From positions 188,195,627 through 188,259,626 of the forward strand of contig NC_091120.1 of assembly GCF_040183065.1 (NCBI RefSeq): 64,000 nt of DNA, read 5' to 3'. The translations under genes were made by a program, and so were the position numbers. This document shows, piece after piece, positions 44,601-56,194 of this stretch. The notes under the pieces were generated by a model. The model did no database searches and was not told where the DNA came from. It saw nothing but the letters and a program-made list of their open reading frames with translations. Position 1 is the first letter of the stretch; every line of letters begins with the position of its first letter. The DNA is from Periplaneta americana. Taxonomy: Eukaryota > Arthropoda > Insecta > Blattodea > Blattidae.

Positions 44601-44657
44601 GGGTATTTCATGAAGAATATCAGGTTTCTCAGCACTCCAATAACGTGCATTACGATG

Positions 44658-44796
44658 CTGGGTGGGCACCGGTCCCATACACTGACCAAAATTTCATGAG
44701 AAAATTTCTTCCCCTATGAGGACTCGAACCAGTGCGTATTCCGTAACGTGAGTCCTAGGCGGGATGCCTTAGACCGCGACGCCACGGCGCGGGACA
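44658..44796 (-). repeat. tRNA-derived SINE, minus strand (partial)
   Basis: Matches 13190-13325 closely: on the minus strand, a 'gccgtggcgtcgcggtctaagg' head, box-B-like GGTTCGAGTCC, then 'gaaattttctcatgaaattt'. Confidence 0.75.
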
Positions 44797-45829
44797 TATT
44801 ATATACTATCTTATATTAATTAAACAAACTGATATTTTATCATTTATATTCTGTTATCGTTCTTTAGTGATTCTGTATAAATAATATTCAAGTTATTTAT
44901 ATTCTATTATCGTTCTTTAGCGATATAAATAATATAAATTTAATATTAGCTTTGGAACAATAATATTGCGTAATACTAGTGTTAGATTTTTCAGTGCACA
45001 ATGTTGCCAGGTTTTTGTTTCGTTATAGCGATTCGATATGAGCGCCATGTGTGACGCGATAAAAATCGACACGATATTCCAATTCCTGCCACACTTGGAA
45101 AACATGTCAGATATCACTAAGGTTGCCAACCTTCCCTATTTTGCGAGATCTCCTGTATTTTCCCCTAATTTTTAACAGTCTCTCAGCTCCCGTATGTTTC
45201 TTCTTTTCTAGCATTTTGCTTCCTTATTTTTGCATAATGTAAAAATCTTTGTCCTAAACATTTGATTTTGACGTGCATGATGATTATATGATGAATTAAT
45301 TTTTTTGTTCAAGATAAGCAATACAATTTCCAGTCTTTGTAGAGATAATGCTTGCCAGAAACAGTTTTTACGGCCCACCAGTTTAAAATCAAACCATGTT
45401 AATATTATAAATTTGTAAAAATTAGCGAATTTTGTTCTCCCAACAAATAAATCGATCTGGTGGGGGTAAAACTACAGACTTCCTTCCTCATTTTAATTTT
45501 AGATTGAAATACTGTGATACCAGAAATGTATTTCTGCGACTCATTATTTTACCATTCTTCCTGTAGTCAATCCGGGAAAATCGTGTGTGAGCTAATACTA
45601 TTTTCCATTTTGGTAATTTCTTATTTGTATGTTTATCTACCATGAGCATTGTGAAAGAAATGGTTTTAGTCTACATTGTTGACTGTGAATTACTGTTACA
45701 GAACTTTGTGTGTAAATAAAAAAGGAAAGTAGTTCACTGAATATTGTAACGATCTCTGAAACAATTGAAACCTATTTTAGATGTAAGGATAAGTGAAGAC
45801 ATGCCTAACCTTTGTTGGTAATATAATAA
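44797..45829. other. No recognised gene
   Basis: AT-rich. A ~60-bp direct repeat ('ttatattct(g/a)ttatcgttctttag(t/c)gat') occurs at 44844 and 44899. Confidence 0.4.
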
Positions 45830-45836
45830 CAATAAC

Positions 45837-47647
45837 CACTGCCATCGTGATCTAATACAGGCCGTAAGGCAGACCACGTGACTCGCTTAACAGCTGATCG
45901 CGAAAGGCGGTCTTTCAACCATATGAATTAGTTGCAGTGCATGAAGAATAACATATATTTCTCTGAAATGCAGTGTAATTGCGTCAGTAAAATTTTTAAC
46001 AGTGATTGTGAGACACTTGAGACACAATTTACTTGCAATTTAAGGTATAATATTATTTTTGGTGTGAAAATTACGTTGTTGCAGGCAAAGTTCGTATGTG
46101 TAATACCTGCCTTTATTTCGATTAAATATTGCGCCCTTATGTGGTTAAGCGAAATTTTGGTCTTATAAACACTAGGCTAAATATGTGTAATAATATATAC
46201 GTGAAAGTGAAACATTGACTGGCATGTAAAGTAAGTTGTGATTAGGCCTAAGTGCAGCGTTACCGATGTTACTCTTGTCTAATCCATTATTGTTAGTTTA
46301 CCGTATTTGTCTTATTAAGTTTAAATTATTGCGTCCTTTTTATTTGTGAATAACCTACATTATACGAGTAAATAATACGACGTTTGATAATATACACAAT
46401 TTGAACTAAAAACGAGATACATATAGTATATTACGAAAAATTATACCCTATAGTTTTTATTACTGTTACAGTATCTAACAATTTTCAGTTGCATCGCACG
46501 CATATTTTAATGTGTTGAAGTTATAGGTTATGTTTATTCTATCAGTACTTGCCTTATTTCCATATTCGCAATTATGCATTATAATTAAGCATAACGCTAC
46601 GTATAACTTATAAATGCAATTTGTCTACACTTCAATTGTATTTATTCGTTTCAGACGATACTCCAGTCTGAAGTCTGATTAGTTTAATATGTTACTAGGT
46701 CTAAACTAGCGCTGAGGTAGTTCCCTTCGTATTCATACATCTTGCATATACAAATTAGTTCGGTTCGTTCAGGATTTTAATATGCCTTGCTTATAGGATC
46801 AAATGCATCTCCACAAAAAATAAATTCAACTGTTTTCAGTTCAGAAATTACCGTAACTAAACCTCAGCGCTACTAAGTAATATAACGTATGTATATTTCA
46901 TATGAGGGACTGTGGTGAATTTTCTACCTATAAGTAAGGACGACAACCGTGTTCTGAAGTTTATCCTAAAAATATATTATTCTTTATTAAATCTCAAAAC
47001 CGTTTTCGTTCTCAACTTAAGCCTAAAATGTTGACGCAGATAGGTTATGTTAACATGGTAAATTCTCTTCACATAAAAATAACACAGTTTTATTTATTAT
47101 TCCTGCCACATTATGCAACACATAAATGGAACCTATGCACATATTACATTGAATAAAAATTTAATTGTATTATTTATTTGTTCCCTACTATATTGGGTTG
47201 TAATGAATTGTATTTATCTAACCTACCAAATTAACACACAACTGTACATACACTAATTTTATAGGAGGGACTGTGGTAAATTTTGTACCTACAAGTAAGG
47301 AAGGTAGACGTGCTAAATTAAAATCACAATATAAATAATTCTTCTTTATTAAATCTCAAAATAGCTTCCATTCCAAACTTAAAATGTTGATGCAACCAGG
47401 TTATGTTACCATGTAAAACTCCGTTCACATTAAAATAACACAGTTTTGTAATTATTTCTGCAACATATTATGCAATAAGAAGTGTGAAGGGGTCTTATAC
47501 ACACATTACACTAAATAAAATTGAGCGCCGATACGCTATAAAGTAATATATTTCACTCAGCTCCGTATACTCAAATAGAAAAGCCCGACTCATCGAGTGA
47601 CGTCACACAACCTGCATTACGGCCTGGTCTAGATCACGATGGCAGTG
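45837..47647. mobile_element. TIR element, 1.8 kb, CACTGCCATCG ends, 7-bp TSD
   Basis: Left end CACTGCCATCGTGATCTA is inverted at 47630-47647; the match continues inward through 'caggccgtaa(g/t)gcag', about 36 bp with a few mismatches. Flanked by CAATAAC at 45830-45836 and 47648-47654. The interior holds a diverged ~260-bp direct duplication (46903-47160 and 47263-47525) and no transposase frame. A piece resembling 46695-46750 recurs at 56325-56410. Superfamily unresolved. Confidence 0.78.
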
Positions 47648-47690
47648 CAATAACACAAAAAATAATATAATATTCGTATTACAAACATGA

Positions 47691-47940
47691 TACGTCCTAT
47701 TACTAGTAAAACCGATTAAGTCCACTTTTTATATAAAATAAGTGAAGTACAGTCCCCGACTTGTCTTTCCTTGCTCTGTATTCTAGTAAAATCGAATAAG
47801 TCCTAAATGTTGTAGACAACAAACCAATTACTTTATTTAAAGAATTTATTATGATTTTGTATGCATTAATAAAGTTTTGATTGCTGTTTTTACAAAACTT
47901 GCATTACTGGACTTAACTGGTTTTACCAGTAATAGGACGC
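47691..47940. mobile_element. MITE with ~33-bp TIRs
   Basis: Ends 'tacgtcctattactagtaaa' and the inverse 'ttaccagtaataggacg' continue through 'aacc(g/a)(a/g)ttaagtcca'. 250 bp, noncoding. Confidence 0.8.
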
Positions 47941-49070
47941 ATGTAGGTTTATTATTGATATTTGATAACATTACGTTGTAAATATGTGATAAGCGACAAA
48001 GGAGACGCTAGTGTAATTAGGAATAAGATCTTGTGTAATACATATCAGGAATTACAAACGAATTATATCTTAATTTTATCTACTGAACACGACTTTTCTA
48101 TATTATCTAACACTGATAACCCAAATTATTAAAGTGAACTTAACCTAAATCTGTGAAGTTCCTAATTTGAATAAAATACTTGACGTCGAATTGCATAGTT
48201 TCTTGCAATGCAGATTATTATAAGTTTATTATTACTGTGAACGGTAAGTATTCCACTTCAAGTGTGAAGATTAGTGTAGTCCTCCACAACACTTATACAC
48301 AATATCCAGTTGTACTGTTTGTCAAAGCCAAATATTTCAGACACGTGGGAGAGGAAAGAATGTTACAGCTGTTTTCAAATGAATCGAACTGCCACTGTTT
48401 TATGTAAATGCTCTTCTTCCTGCTGGCATATATAGGATGAACGGTTTTCGTAAAACAAATGGCATTCATAAGCGGTGCTGCAAATTTTGTGATCTTGAAC
48501 TACAGCTAGGCTACAGTGAAAAATTTCTTGTATTCTTACATAGGCCTATTGCATATTGTATTATAACATTCATGTCCAACATAATATGAAAACGTTATAT
48601 TTGCAGTAAGCCTATACAATATCATTAGCTGCCTCAACATTCAAAGCAAATATATTTCAACATTTTGTCAGCAGCTAGTTTATTTATTGTTACTGAAAAC
48701 CGTGGCTAACGAGAAAGACAGGCTTCGTCATGAATCGGAGTCACGTGGTTATCATGGTCTAGTCGTCTAGTCATGGCCATCTTGACAATCGCCTAATATA
48801 AATACATGTTCAAAGTTCTAAAAAAACAAAGGAATTACTATATTAAACTCATGTTAAACGTGCTTTTATGTATAAACTTGTTCAATGTAGGCCATGTTAT
48901 GACTATGAATGTGACGTCGCGCTGTAGCATGCTGAAAACATGTCACCAACAGTGCGTTCATTGTTTCGAAAGAGTATTGATTACTATATAAAATAGGCTG
49001 CTATGTTTTTGTAAATAATTACCTAGTCTATGTTTAGTACATTTTTCTTGAATTATTGCCAAGTTTGATA
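47941..49070. other. No recognised gene
   Basis: Only short ORFs (48180-48407, 48806-48991) without recognisable domains. Confidence 0.4.
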
Positions 49071-49071
49071 A

Positions 49072-50790
49072 AAAATGAAATGGGCCAATACGTTACTTTT
49101 TGAAACGGGTCAATAATAATTATTCACGTTACTTCTTGAAATGGGCCAACAATATTACTCACATTACTTTTTGAAATGGACCAATAATTATTCACGTTAC
49201 TTTTTGAAATGGGCCAATAATATTATTCACGTTACTTTTTGAGATGGGTCAATAATTATTCACGTTCCTTCTTGAAATGGGCCAACAATATTATTCACAT
49301 TACTTTTTGAAATGGACCAATAATTATTCACGTTACTTTTTGAAACGGGTCAATAATTATTCACGTTACTTCTTGAAATGGGCAATAATTATTCACGTTA
49401 CTTTTTGAAATGGGCCAATAATATTATTCACGTTACTTTTTGAAACGGGTCAATAATTATTCACGTTACTTCTTGAAATGGGCAATAATTATTCACGTTA
49501 CTTTTTGAAATGGACCAATAATTATTCACGTTACTTTTTGAAATGGACCAATAATTATTCACGTTACTTTTTGAAATGGGTCAATAATTATTCACGTTCC
49601 TTCTTGAAATGGGCCAACAATATTATTCACATTACTTTTTGAAATGGACCAATAATTATTCACGTTACTTTTTGAAATGGGCCAATAATATTATTCACGT
49701 TACTTTTTGAAACGGGTCAATAATTATTCACGTTACTTCTTGAAATGGGCAATAATTATTCACGTTACTTCTTGAAATGGGTAAATAATTCAGGTTGCTT
49801 TTTGAAATGGGTCAATAATATTATTCACGTTACTTTTTGAAACGGGTCAATAGTTATTCACGTTACTTCTTGAAATGGGCAATAATTATTCACGTTACTT
49901 TTTGAAATGGGTAAATAATTCAGGTGCTTTTTGAAATGGGTCAATAATATTATTCACGTTACTTTTTGAAACGGGTCAATAAATTATTCATGTTATTTTT
50001 TTAAATGGGCAATAATTATTCACGTTACTTTTTGAAGTGGGTAAATAATTCAGGTTGCTTTTTGAAATGGTCAATAATATTATTCACGTTACTTTTTGAA
50101 ACGGGTCAATAAATTATTCATATTATTTTTTGAAATGGGCAATAATTATTCACGTTACTTTTGAAATGGGTAAATAATTCAGGTTACTTTTTGAAATGGG
50201 TCAATAATTAATTAATTGAAGGGTTCAGAGCCATAATGGGCCAAGCGCCATTTATTAAAAACGAAGAAAGCAAGAGTTAAAGTCAAGTGAATACCTTAGT
50301 TTAATAAAGATTGACATATCATTTAGTTTTAATGTGTATACTTTATATTACTTGCTATACATTTCCATTGAATTATGGTAATAACTTCATTTTAAACCTT
50401 GTTTTCTACGGTTTCAGTAAATGGCGCTTGGTTCACTATGGTTCTGAATTATTCACGTTACTTTTTGAAATGTGTCAACAATTATTCACGTTTTACGTTT
50501 TGAAATGGGTCAATAATTATTCACATTACTTTTTTTAAATGAGTCTGTAATTATTCGCGTTACTTTTTTAAATGGGCAGTAATTATCCATATTACTTTTT
50601 GGAAAGGGTCAATAATTATTTCCGTTACTTTTTGAAATGGGACAATAATATTATTCACGTTACTTTTTGAATTCGTTCAATAATTATTCACTTTACTTTT
50701 TGAAGTGGGCCAATAATTATTCACGTTACTTTTTCAAATGGGCCAATAATTCACGTTACTTTTTTTAATGCGCCAATGTTTATTCAAGTT
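49072..50790. repeat. ~33-bp satellite array
   Basis: About 45 copies of a unit like TTATTCACGTTACTTTTTGA followed by AATGGGCCAATAA, 29-37 bp long. Variants (cttctt, aacgggtc, tggacc, aatattattcac) recur in blocks, indicating higher-order repeats. A MITE at 50222-50448 sits inside. Confidence 0.95.
50222..50448. mobile_element. MITE inserted inside the satellite
   Basis: Left 'ggttcagagccataatgggc' and right inverse 'tatggttctgaa' match over about 31 bp, including 'ccaagcgccattta'. Satellite units continue on both sides. Confidence 0.82.
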
Positions 50791-50919
50791 GCTTTTATTT
50801 CCTGATTTATGCATTGGAATGACTGTGTGTTCTATAAATTATTTGGATAGATACCTTCAGGTGAACATAGATTAAAAATTAAGATCAAGAGAAATAAAAA
50901 ATACAAGCTTCTAATACAA

Positions 50920-51395
50920 AAAATAGCATCTTCTGCGGACCTCTGGAAAAACAACTAAAGAAGGGACTAGTGAAGTACATTGTGTAGAGTGTGGCATTGT
51001 ATGAAGCAGAAACACGGACATTACGACGAAATGAAGCGATTAGAAGAATTTGAAATATGGCTATGGAGAAGAATGGAGCGTGTGACATGGACAGATAGAA
51101 TAAAAAATAAAACTGTGTTGTAAAGAGTGGGTGAAGAAAGAATGATGCTGAAACTGATCAGGAAGAGAAAAAGGAATTGGTTAGTTCACTGGCTGAGAAG
51201 ACACTGTCTACTGAAGGCTGCACTGGAAGGAATGGTGAACGGGAAAAGAGTTCGGGGCAGAAGAATATATCAGATGATAGACGACATTAAGATATATGGA
51301 TCATATGCGAGAAGACTAAGAGGAAGGCAGGATTGGAGAATGTTGGATTTACAGTGAATGACCTGCCCTTGTGCAGAAAACTGTGTATGTGTATG
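50920..51395 (+). mobile_element. LINE 3' fragment, plus strand
   Basis: Contains R-M-E-R-V-T-W-T-D-R-I, then [18 protein letters not shown], then W-L-V-H-W-L-R-R and [14 protein letters not shown]. Ends with 'gacctgcccttgtgcagaaaac'. Same family as 33490-34185; the upstream part is frameshifted. Confidence 0.82.
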
Positions 51396-52886
51396 TATGG
51401 AAATATTTTAGGTCAATTAGCTTTATCCCAACTCTTAAAACCCTACTAATAAGAGCAAAGTGAAAATGTTTCTTTACCCCACTGTGGTTTGACGCAAAAA
51501 TTCTGTAATAAAGGCAAAAGATTGACTCCAGTGAAGCATGTATTCCAACCATTTATACTTGCTACACGAATTCTCTTGAAAGACTTTTTTCTCCTATTTT
51601 ACAACAAAATAAAGGGATGTTTGCAAATAGAGACCGTTAATCTGACGAAAAACCCTTTTTTTTATCTGTGTAGCCATCTGCCGAGAAGGGATAAAAACTT
51701 CGACTAAAATAGCAACGACATGTAATTATGGATAAAATCATTAATTTTTCTCAGAAAATATTTTTTTCTTTCTGTACTAGTACGGATTGTGCAGTTTCAT
51801 TTGTAATTTTATTACAACAAATACAAAATAAGCAGAGGACACAATACATCTACATATGCCGAACACATAACTAATGCTAACCACACATACAATAACATAA
51901 ATACAGACATGGAAATCCTACACATACAAACCAAAAAATAAAAAAACTCAACACACTAGAAAAATATTAAATATACAGACACACCAAAACACACCCTAAT
52001 CAAATCCTCAACACACAGATCAATTTCAGAACACACACACTAATCGACTCCACTTTTCAACACGCAAACGCACCCCTACAACAGGCAGCGAAGTCGAGAT
52101 GACGCCGTGGGATCTAGTAGGCTCTGCTGATGGTGTGAAGGAGCACCGAAACAGCTGTAAGCCACACGTGGTTATATAATTTAACACTAGTAAGGTTGCC
52201 ATTTAATCAGTCATTTAAAATGTGTTTGTTTGATTAAAATGATGTCCTGTAATGTCTGCATTATTTATTCTCTTTACAAATTTCAAGAGTCGTTTTGAAG
52301 AATACATCTTTATTACATCACCGTATGTATGACAACAGCGTGATTCAAAATCAGGAGCATGAAAATGGCGTTAATTATTTCCCTAATTACTGATACTGGA
52401 CACAAGATCAGTGGCTATAAAAAGAAAAAAAATGTATGAGACGAGTGGCTGACAGTAAACAAGGGCAAGTCTGTACAATATGTAAATCAGTGGGAACACT
52501 AGGACCAGCAAAAACACAAAGTTCGAAATTATCTTGTGAGTGGTGTGAAGGTATGGCGAAACAAAAGAGAAAAAAAAACATCAATCGATTAGGAAGAAAC
52601 TTTCTTGACATAAACTACCGGCAACTCATATTACTGTATAATTATTATAGGAACTGTTGCTGTACAAGTAAGTATGAGATTAAATAACGTAGGACGAGTG
52701 TTAGAAACGACACGTTGGAATCGTCTGTGAGAGCCATATGGAATAATTACCGTGCTCTTTATAAGCAATTTCATAATGCGTCTGTAGACTTTAAGCACGG
52801 GAAGGAAGAGAGCTCAATATTCTGGATTGATAACAATACTAAGCTACATAAATTTTGTTCTAAATATGGGACTTCTGCTCAAAGCT
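51396..52886. other. Unclassified region with A/C-rich block
   Basis: 51820-52080 is A/C-rich ('cacacaccaaaacacaccc'). 52090-52165 looks like a retroelement 3' end ('gatggtgtgaaggagcaccg') but no coding part was found. The ORF 52715-52897 (S-V-R-A-I-W-N-N-Y-R-A-L-Y) faintly resembles hAT-derived KIAA1586-like proteins; low confidence. Confidence 0.35.
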
Positions 52887-53115
52887 TTAACCCTTAAATT
52901 GGCAATGTATCCTATAGGGTACAATAGGTTAATAGGCTATATGCTGTAATTTTAATAGAACAATAAAAAAAATTGGTAGGAAAATTAAAATTTTACAATA
53001 CTGTAATATTGCACAACATATAAAATATGGACATTGCGATAGTTGTTTTCTTTACAGTCCGACACGGTTTAATAAACTAGTGTCAGAAATGAAGTTCTGC
53101 CAATTTAAGGGTTAA
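52887..53115 (+). mobile_element. piggyBac-like MITE (TTAA-CCC ends), copy 2
   Basis: TTAACCCTTAAATTGGCA at the left and TGCCAATTTAAGGGTTAA at the right are exact inverse ends including the TTAA target. 229 bp. Reverse complement of 13645-13891. Confidence 0.9.
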
Positions 53116-53744
53116 CACCGTTACCATGGATAATCCATGCCGTTACAATTACACAAATAACAGAATTTGAATACTTGATCCATGACTTGGCCTTAAAATT
53201 ACAACAAAATAAAATCACACTGCCTGAAGCACATCATTTAGTTTATCTTTAGTATCACGTCTTTCAATCAATGACAAATAATCCAGGTGAATATTATTCT
53301 GAAGTTCTAAAGGCATTAAGACGGTTGTGTAATGCAATTTTCATATAATTATGAAATGTTTGCCTGTTCTTGTGTGAAGAAATCGGACTAATCATCAACA
53401 AGGTATTATAAAAATGCATTACTTTATGAGTTTATGGAATTCAATATCTGTCTTCATAGTAACGAAACTAATTTCCATATTAACAGATTGTAGCCTACAC
53501 AGTTTCTTATACTGTGGACTGTACCGAACCGAGAGTTCATACGCTGCAATTAGATAACATTAATTAATTCATTCATTCATTCATTTATTTTATTCCATAA
53601 ATCTTACATGAGCAATGAAGCTTTAAGATGTGGAACAAGTCAAAATTTTACAATATTACAATTACAATTTTTACAAATTTTTATAGTTTTATAATTTAGT
53701 AATTTTCTACAATTTTTACAATTTTGTGCAATTTTTTACATTTT
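53116..53744. other. No recognised gene
   Basis: A CATT repeat near 53565-53590 and 'ttattccataaatcttacatgagcaa' resemble the end of an old LINE, but no coding motif was found. Confidence 0.35.
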
Positions 53745-53880
53745 GGCGAGATGTAGTGAGATGAGGTGAGGTCCGAGGATTCGCCAAAATATTACCCGGC
53801 ATTTGTCTTTTGGTTGGGGAAAACCTCGGAAAACCCCAACCAGGTAATCAAATCAAAGGGGGGGGGTAATCAAATCAAAG
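53745..53880 (-). repeat. SINE body fragment, minus strand
   Basis: On the minus strand: 'gattacctggttggggtttt', 'ccgaggttttccccaaccaa', 'gcgaatcctcggacctcacc'. Same body as the SINE at 24947-25210. The tRNA head is missing. Confidence 0.75.
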
Positions 53881-54163
53881 GGGTTGATGCCAAGGACTCG
53901 TATCACACGGCGTAATACATTTCGTATCAAAATGTTTCGTATTTGGTATTCAGTATAAGTAGTATTTTCTTCGTGTATTCGAGGCTTATTAATGATCTCA
54001 TTCCTTTCTTTGTATTTCTGTTTTGGAATTAATAAAATTGACACTGTCCTTACTCTTCCGTTAAGTTCATCCCACAGAAGTGGACACACATCTTTGTTTT
54101 AAATTTACAAATTTAACTGAGAGTATTATTATTCTTAGCATGCAGGCTTTCACGGCCGGTGTC

Positions 54164-54375
54164 TAGTTGAAACAGAGCTTCCGGGCTAAGATGCCGTGGT
54201 CTACTGGTGCTGACGTTACCAGACGTTTCGTCTACTTCTACGGCAGACATCTTCAGTGGTTAGGTATCCTCGGTCGAAGTCTTCTGCTCGGGATACCTGT
54301 AGCTGTAGACGAAACGTCTGGTAACGTCAGCACCAGTAGACCACGGCATCTTAGCCCGGAAGCTCTGTTTCAACT

Positions 54376-54376
<1 letters not shown>
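54164..54376. repeat. Foldback element with perfect 72-bp arms
   Basis: 54164-54235 and 54305-54376 are exact reverse complements over all 72 bases (left arm starts TAGTTGAAACAGAGCTTCCG). The 69-base loop contains a further inverted pair (ggtatcc / ggatacc). The far side runs directly into an (ATT)n microsatellite. No coding capacity. Confidence 0.93.
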
Positions 54377-54417
<41 letters not shown>

Positions 54418-54420
54418 GTT
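54376..54420. repeat. (ATT)n microsatellite
   Basis: About 14 ATT units next to the foldback. Confidence 0.9.
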
Positions 54421-54526
54421 TAGTCAACTGTCCAAAGACAGGTCTGAACCTCACAAGTGATACCAAGAAGGAACCATTTATGAGGCAACTAGGCCAGGAG
54501 ATAATGGGGTAAGGTGGCCAGTTCCT

Positions 54527-54529
<3 letters not shown>

Positions 54530-54588
<59 letters not shown>
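54530..54588. repeat. (ATT)n microsatellite
   Basis: About 19 ATT units. Confidence 0.95.
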
Positions 54589-54590
<2 letters not shown>

Positions 54591-55407
54591 ACAGTAAGCC
54601 TACTATTAAATTGCTGTAAAGGCAGGCGCTGTTACAACCAAGGAACAGAGCAATAGTGTGTATAGGGCAAACAAAGATTACGTGAGGTTGTACATTCTTG
54701 TGCTAGTAGTGTATCGGTATAACAAAGTTTTATTCACTCTATAGGCTATTTATCTCGCAGATTATATCATTATTTTCATCTCAAGATTACCAGTAGTGGG
54801 GGAAAATGCAATATATGTGCCTATTTCATTCATTTTTGTATATTAGAAGCCTGCGGAGACGAAAAGGAATGATTTCTTATGTTTTTAATGTGCTGTACCG
54901 ATACAATATAAGCATCTCAATCTTTCTTTCTTTTAACCTATTATCCAACGATGGTACTCATATAGGGAATCTCAAACGATGTAGACATTTTTTCATAGCT
55001 AAAAATAATATATTATCTTTGCATATTGGAATTAAGGTCGTAAAAAGTATGATACTCCTATGACGAGTTTAACGGGTCAAAGAATTATACAATATCGTTT
55101 CTTACGTACAGTATTATATTACAACACTACGTAAGCAACGGTAGATACATTGAAATTCCCAGTTACTGTGCTGGATTGCTACCGCGCATTCTGTTGGGTG
55201 TACTTGAAATTACAGCCACCGTGACTTGGATTTTCTGGGATTTTCCATGAGGCAAGAGAAATTATTTGACTATATTATGGCTAGCCTGTAACCAAAAAGT
55301 GAACAGTGCACTGGCGATTATTCTCGACAGACGACACTGACATGACATGTTATGGTGGTTTAAAAGTGTTTTAGTGATATCTTGTACGTGAGATATTATT
55401 CTGAAAC
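54589..55407 (+). other. Upstream flank of the STAMBP-like gene
   Basis: AT-rich, no recognised repeat. Two very short ATG frames occur at about 55277 and 55342 ahead of the gene's ATG; whether they are transcribed is unknown because the transcription start is not evident. Confidence 0.4.
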
Positions 55408-55538
55408 ATGGATCAAGATCAATATTTCTACGACAAACACTCACCTAGTGACTTTGTGAGTGATCCAAACGGGCGACTCAAAGCACTTTCTGATTACGGG
55501 AATTCTGTGGAAATTGACAATAACATTCCTCCTAGAAG
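55408..55538 (+). CDS. STAMBP: STAMBP-like exon 1
   Basis: 43 full codons plus two bases of an Arg codon; donor GTGGGA is weaker than consensus but is the only site that joins I-P-P-R-R to Y-Y-R-S-G in frame. Confidence 0.9.
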
Positions 55539-56194
55539 GTGGGATTTACATCTGTTTTTATTTTATATTGAATATATGCGTACATTGTAAGACATAATGT
55601 GGTTTAAAGAAGAGTTATAAACTCAGTATGTGTATCATAATGTAATAATAGTGTAACACAATCGTTTGCTACGGTAGGTGGTGACTATGATTTATTCGTG
55701 TTTTCCATCATGGTACTGCTCCAGTTATGCAGTGAAATGACTTCTCATATCTAGAAATGGAGTAAATGCTAGAGTAATACGGAAATGTAATTTATCGGAA
55801 AATATATGCAGAAAGCTTTTTGGTGTTGTATTGGAATATGAACTTCAGTTTATGAGAACATTCTGCACTTTAATCCGTATGCCGAGTTATGATTCATGTT
55901 ATGTACTGATCAAGAGCATATTCTGTATTTTTTAAAACTAAATGTATAAGTTCATTATTATGTATTATGCGATACATTGCGTAAGCCCATATTTCGTTTG
56001 TATCTGATAAAACGCCTTTAAGATTAATTTAATATCCATAAATTTATAATGATTGTGTCATTGTTAGTTATGTTATATTTATTGCAATATTTCAGGTATT
56101 ACAGATCTGGATTGGAAATGGTGCGAATGGCGAACGTGTACTTGGAAGAGGGCAGTTTGGAGAATGCTTATATTTTGTACATGAAATTTATGAC
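55408..56194 (+). CDS. STAMBP: STAM-binding protein (AMSH)-like, first two exons
   Basis: AMSH proteins are JAMM-type deubiquitinases that trim Lys63-linked ubiquitin on endosomal cargo (family knowledge). Only the N-terminal part is present. Exon 1 (55408-55538) encodes M-D-Q-D-Q-Y-F-Y then [29 protein letters not shown]. Exon 2 (56096-56194) continues [15 protein letters not shown] and [12 protein letters not shown]. This matches the N-terminal MIT-like (USP8-dimer) domain of STAMBP, including the I-P-P-R-R-Y-(F/Y)-R-S-G junction. Donor GTGGGA, acceptor 'atatttcag', donor GTAAGT at 56195; phases agree. The ATG has A at -3 and G at +4. The catalytic JAMM domain must lie beyond the window; no further exon was recognised to 64 kb. 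Confidence 0.9.
56096..56194 (+). CDS. STAMBP: STAMBP-like exon 2
   Basis: Completes the Arg codon, then 32 codons and two bases of the next (AC). The following residues in relatives are Thr-Leu-Phe, consistent with an AC-n codon at the split. Confidence 0.92.

Noticed and set aside
49072..50790. CRISPR-like array (short repeats with regular spacing)
   Set aside because: Contiguous tandem satellite without unique spacers, in a eukaryotic genome.
52110..52155. Hammerhead-like 'ctgatg...cgaaac' motif
   Set aside because: The CUGANGA core is imperfect and stems are weak; only the general resemblance to retroelement 3' ends is left.
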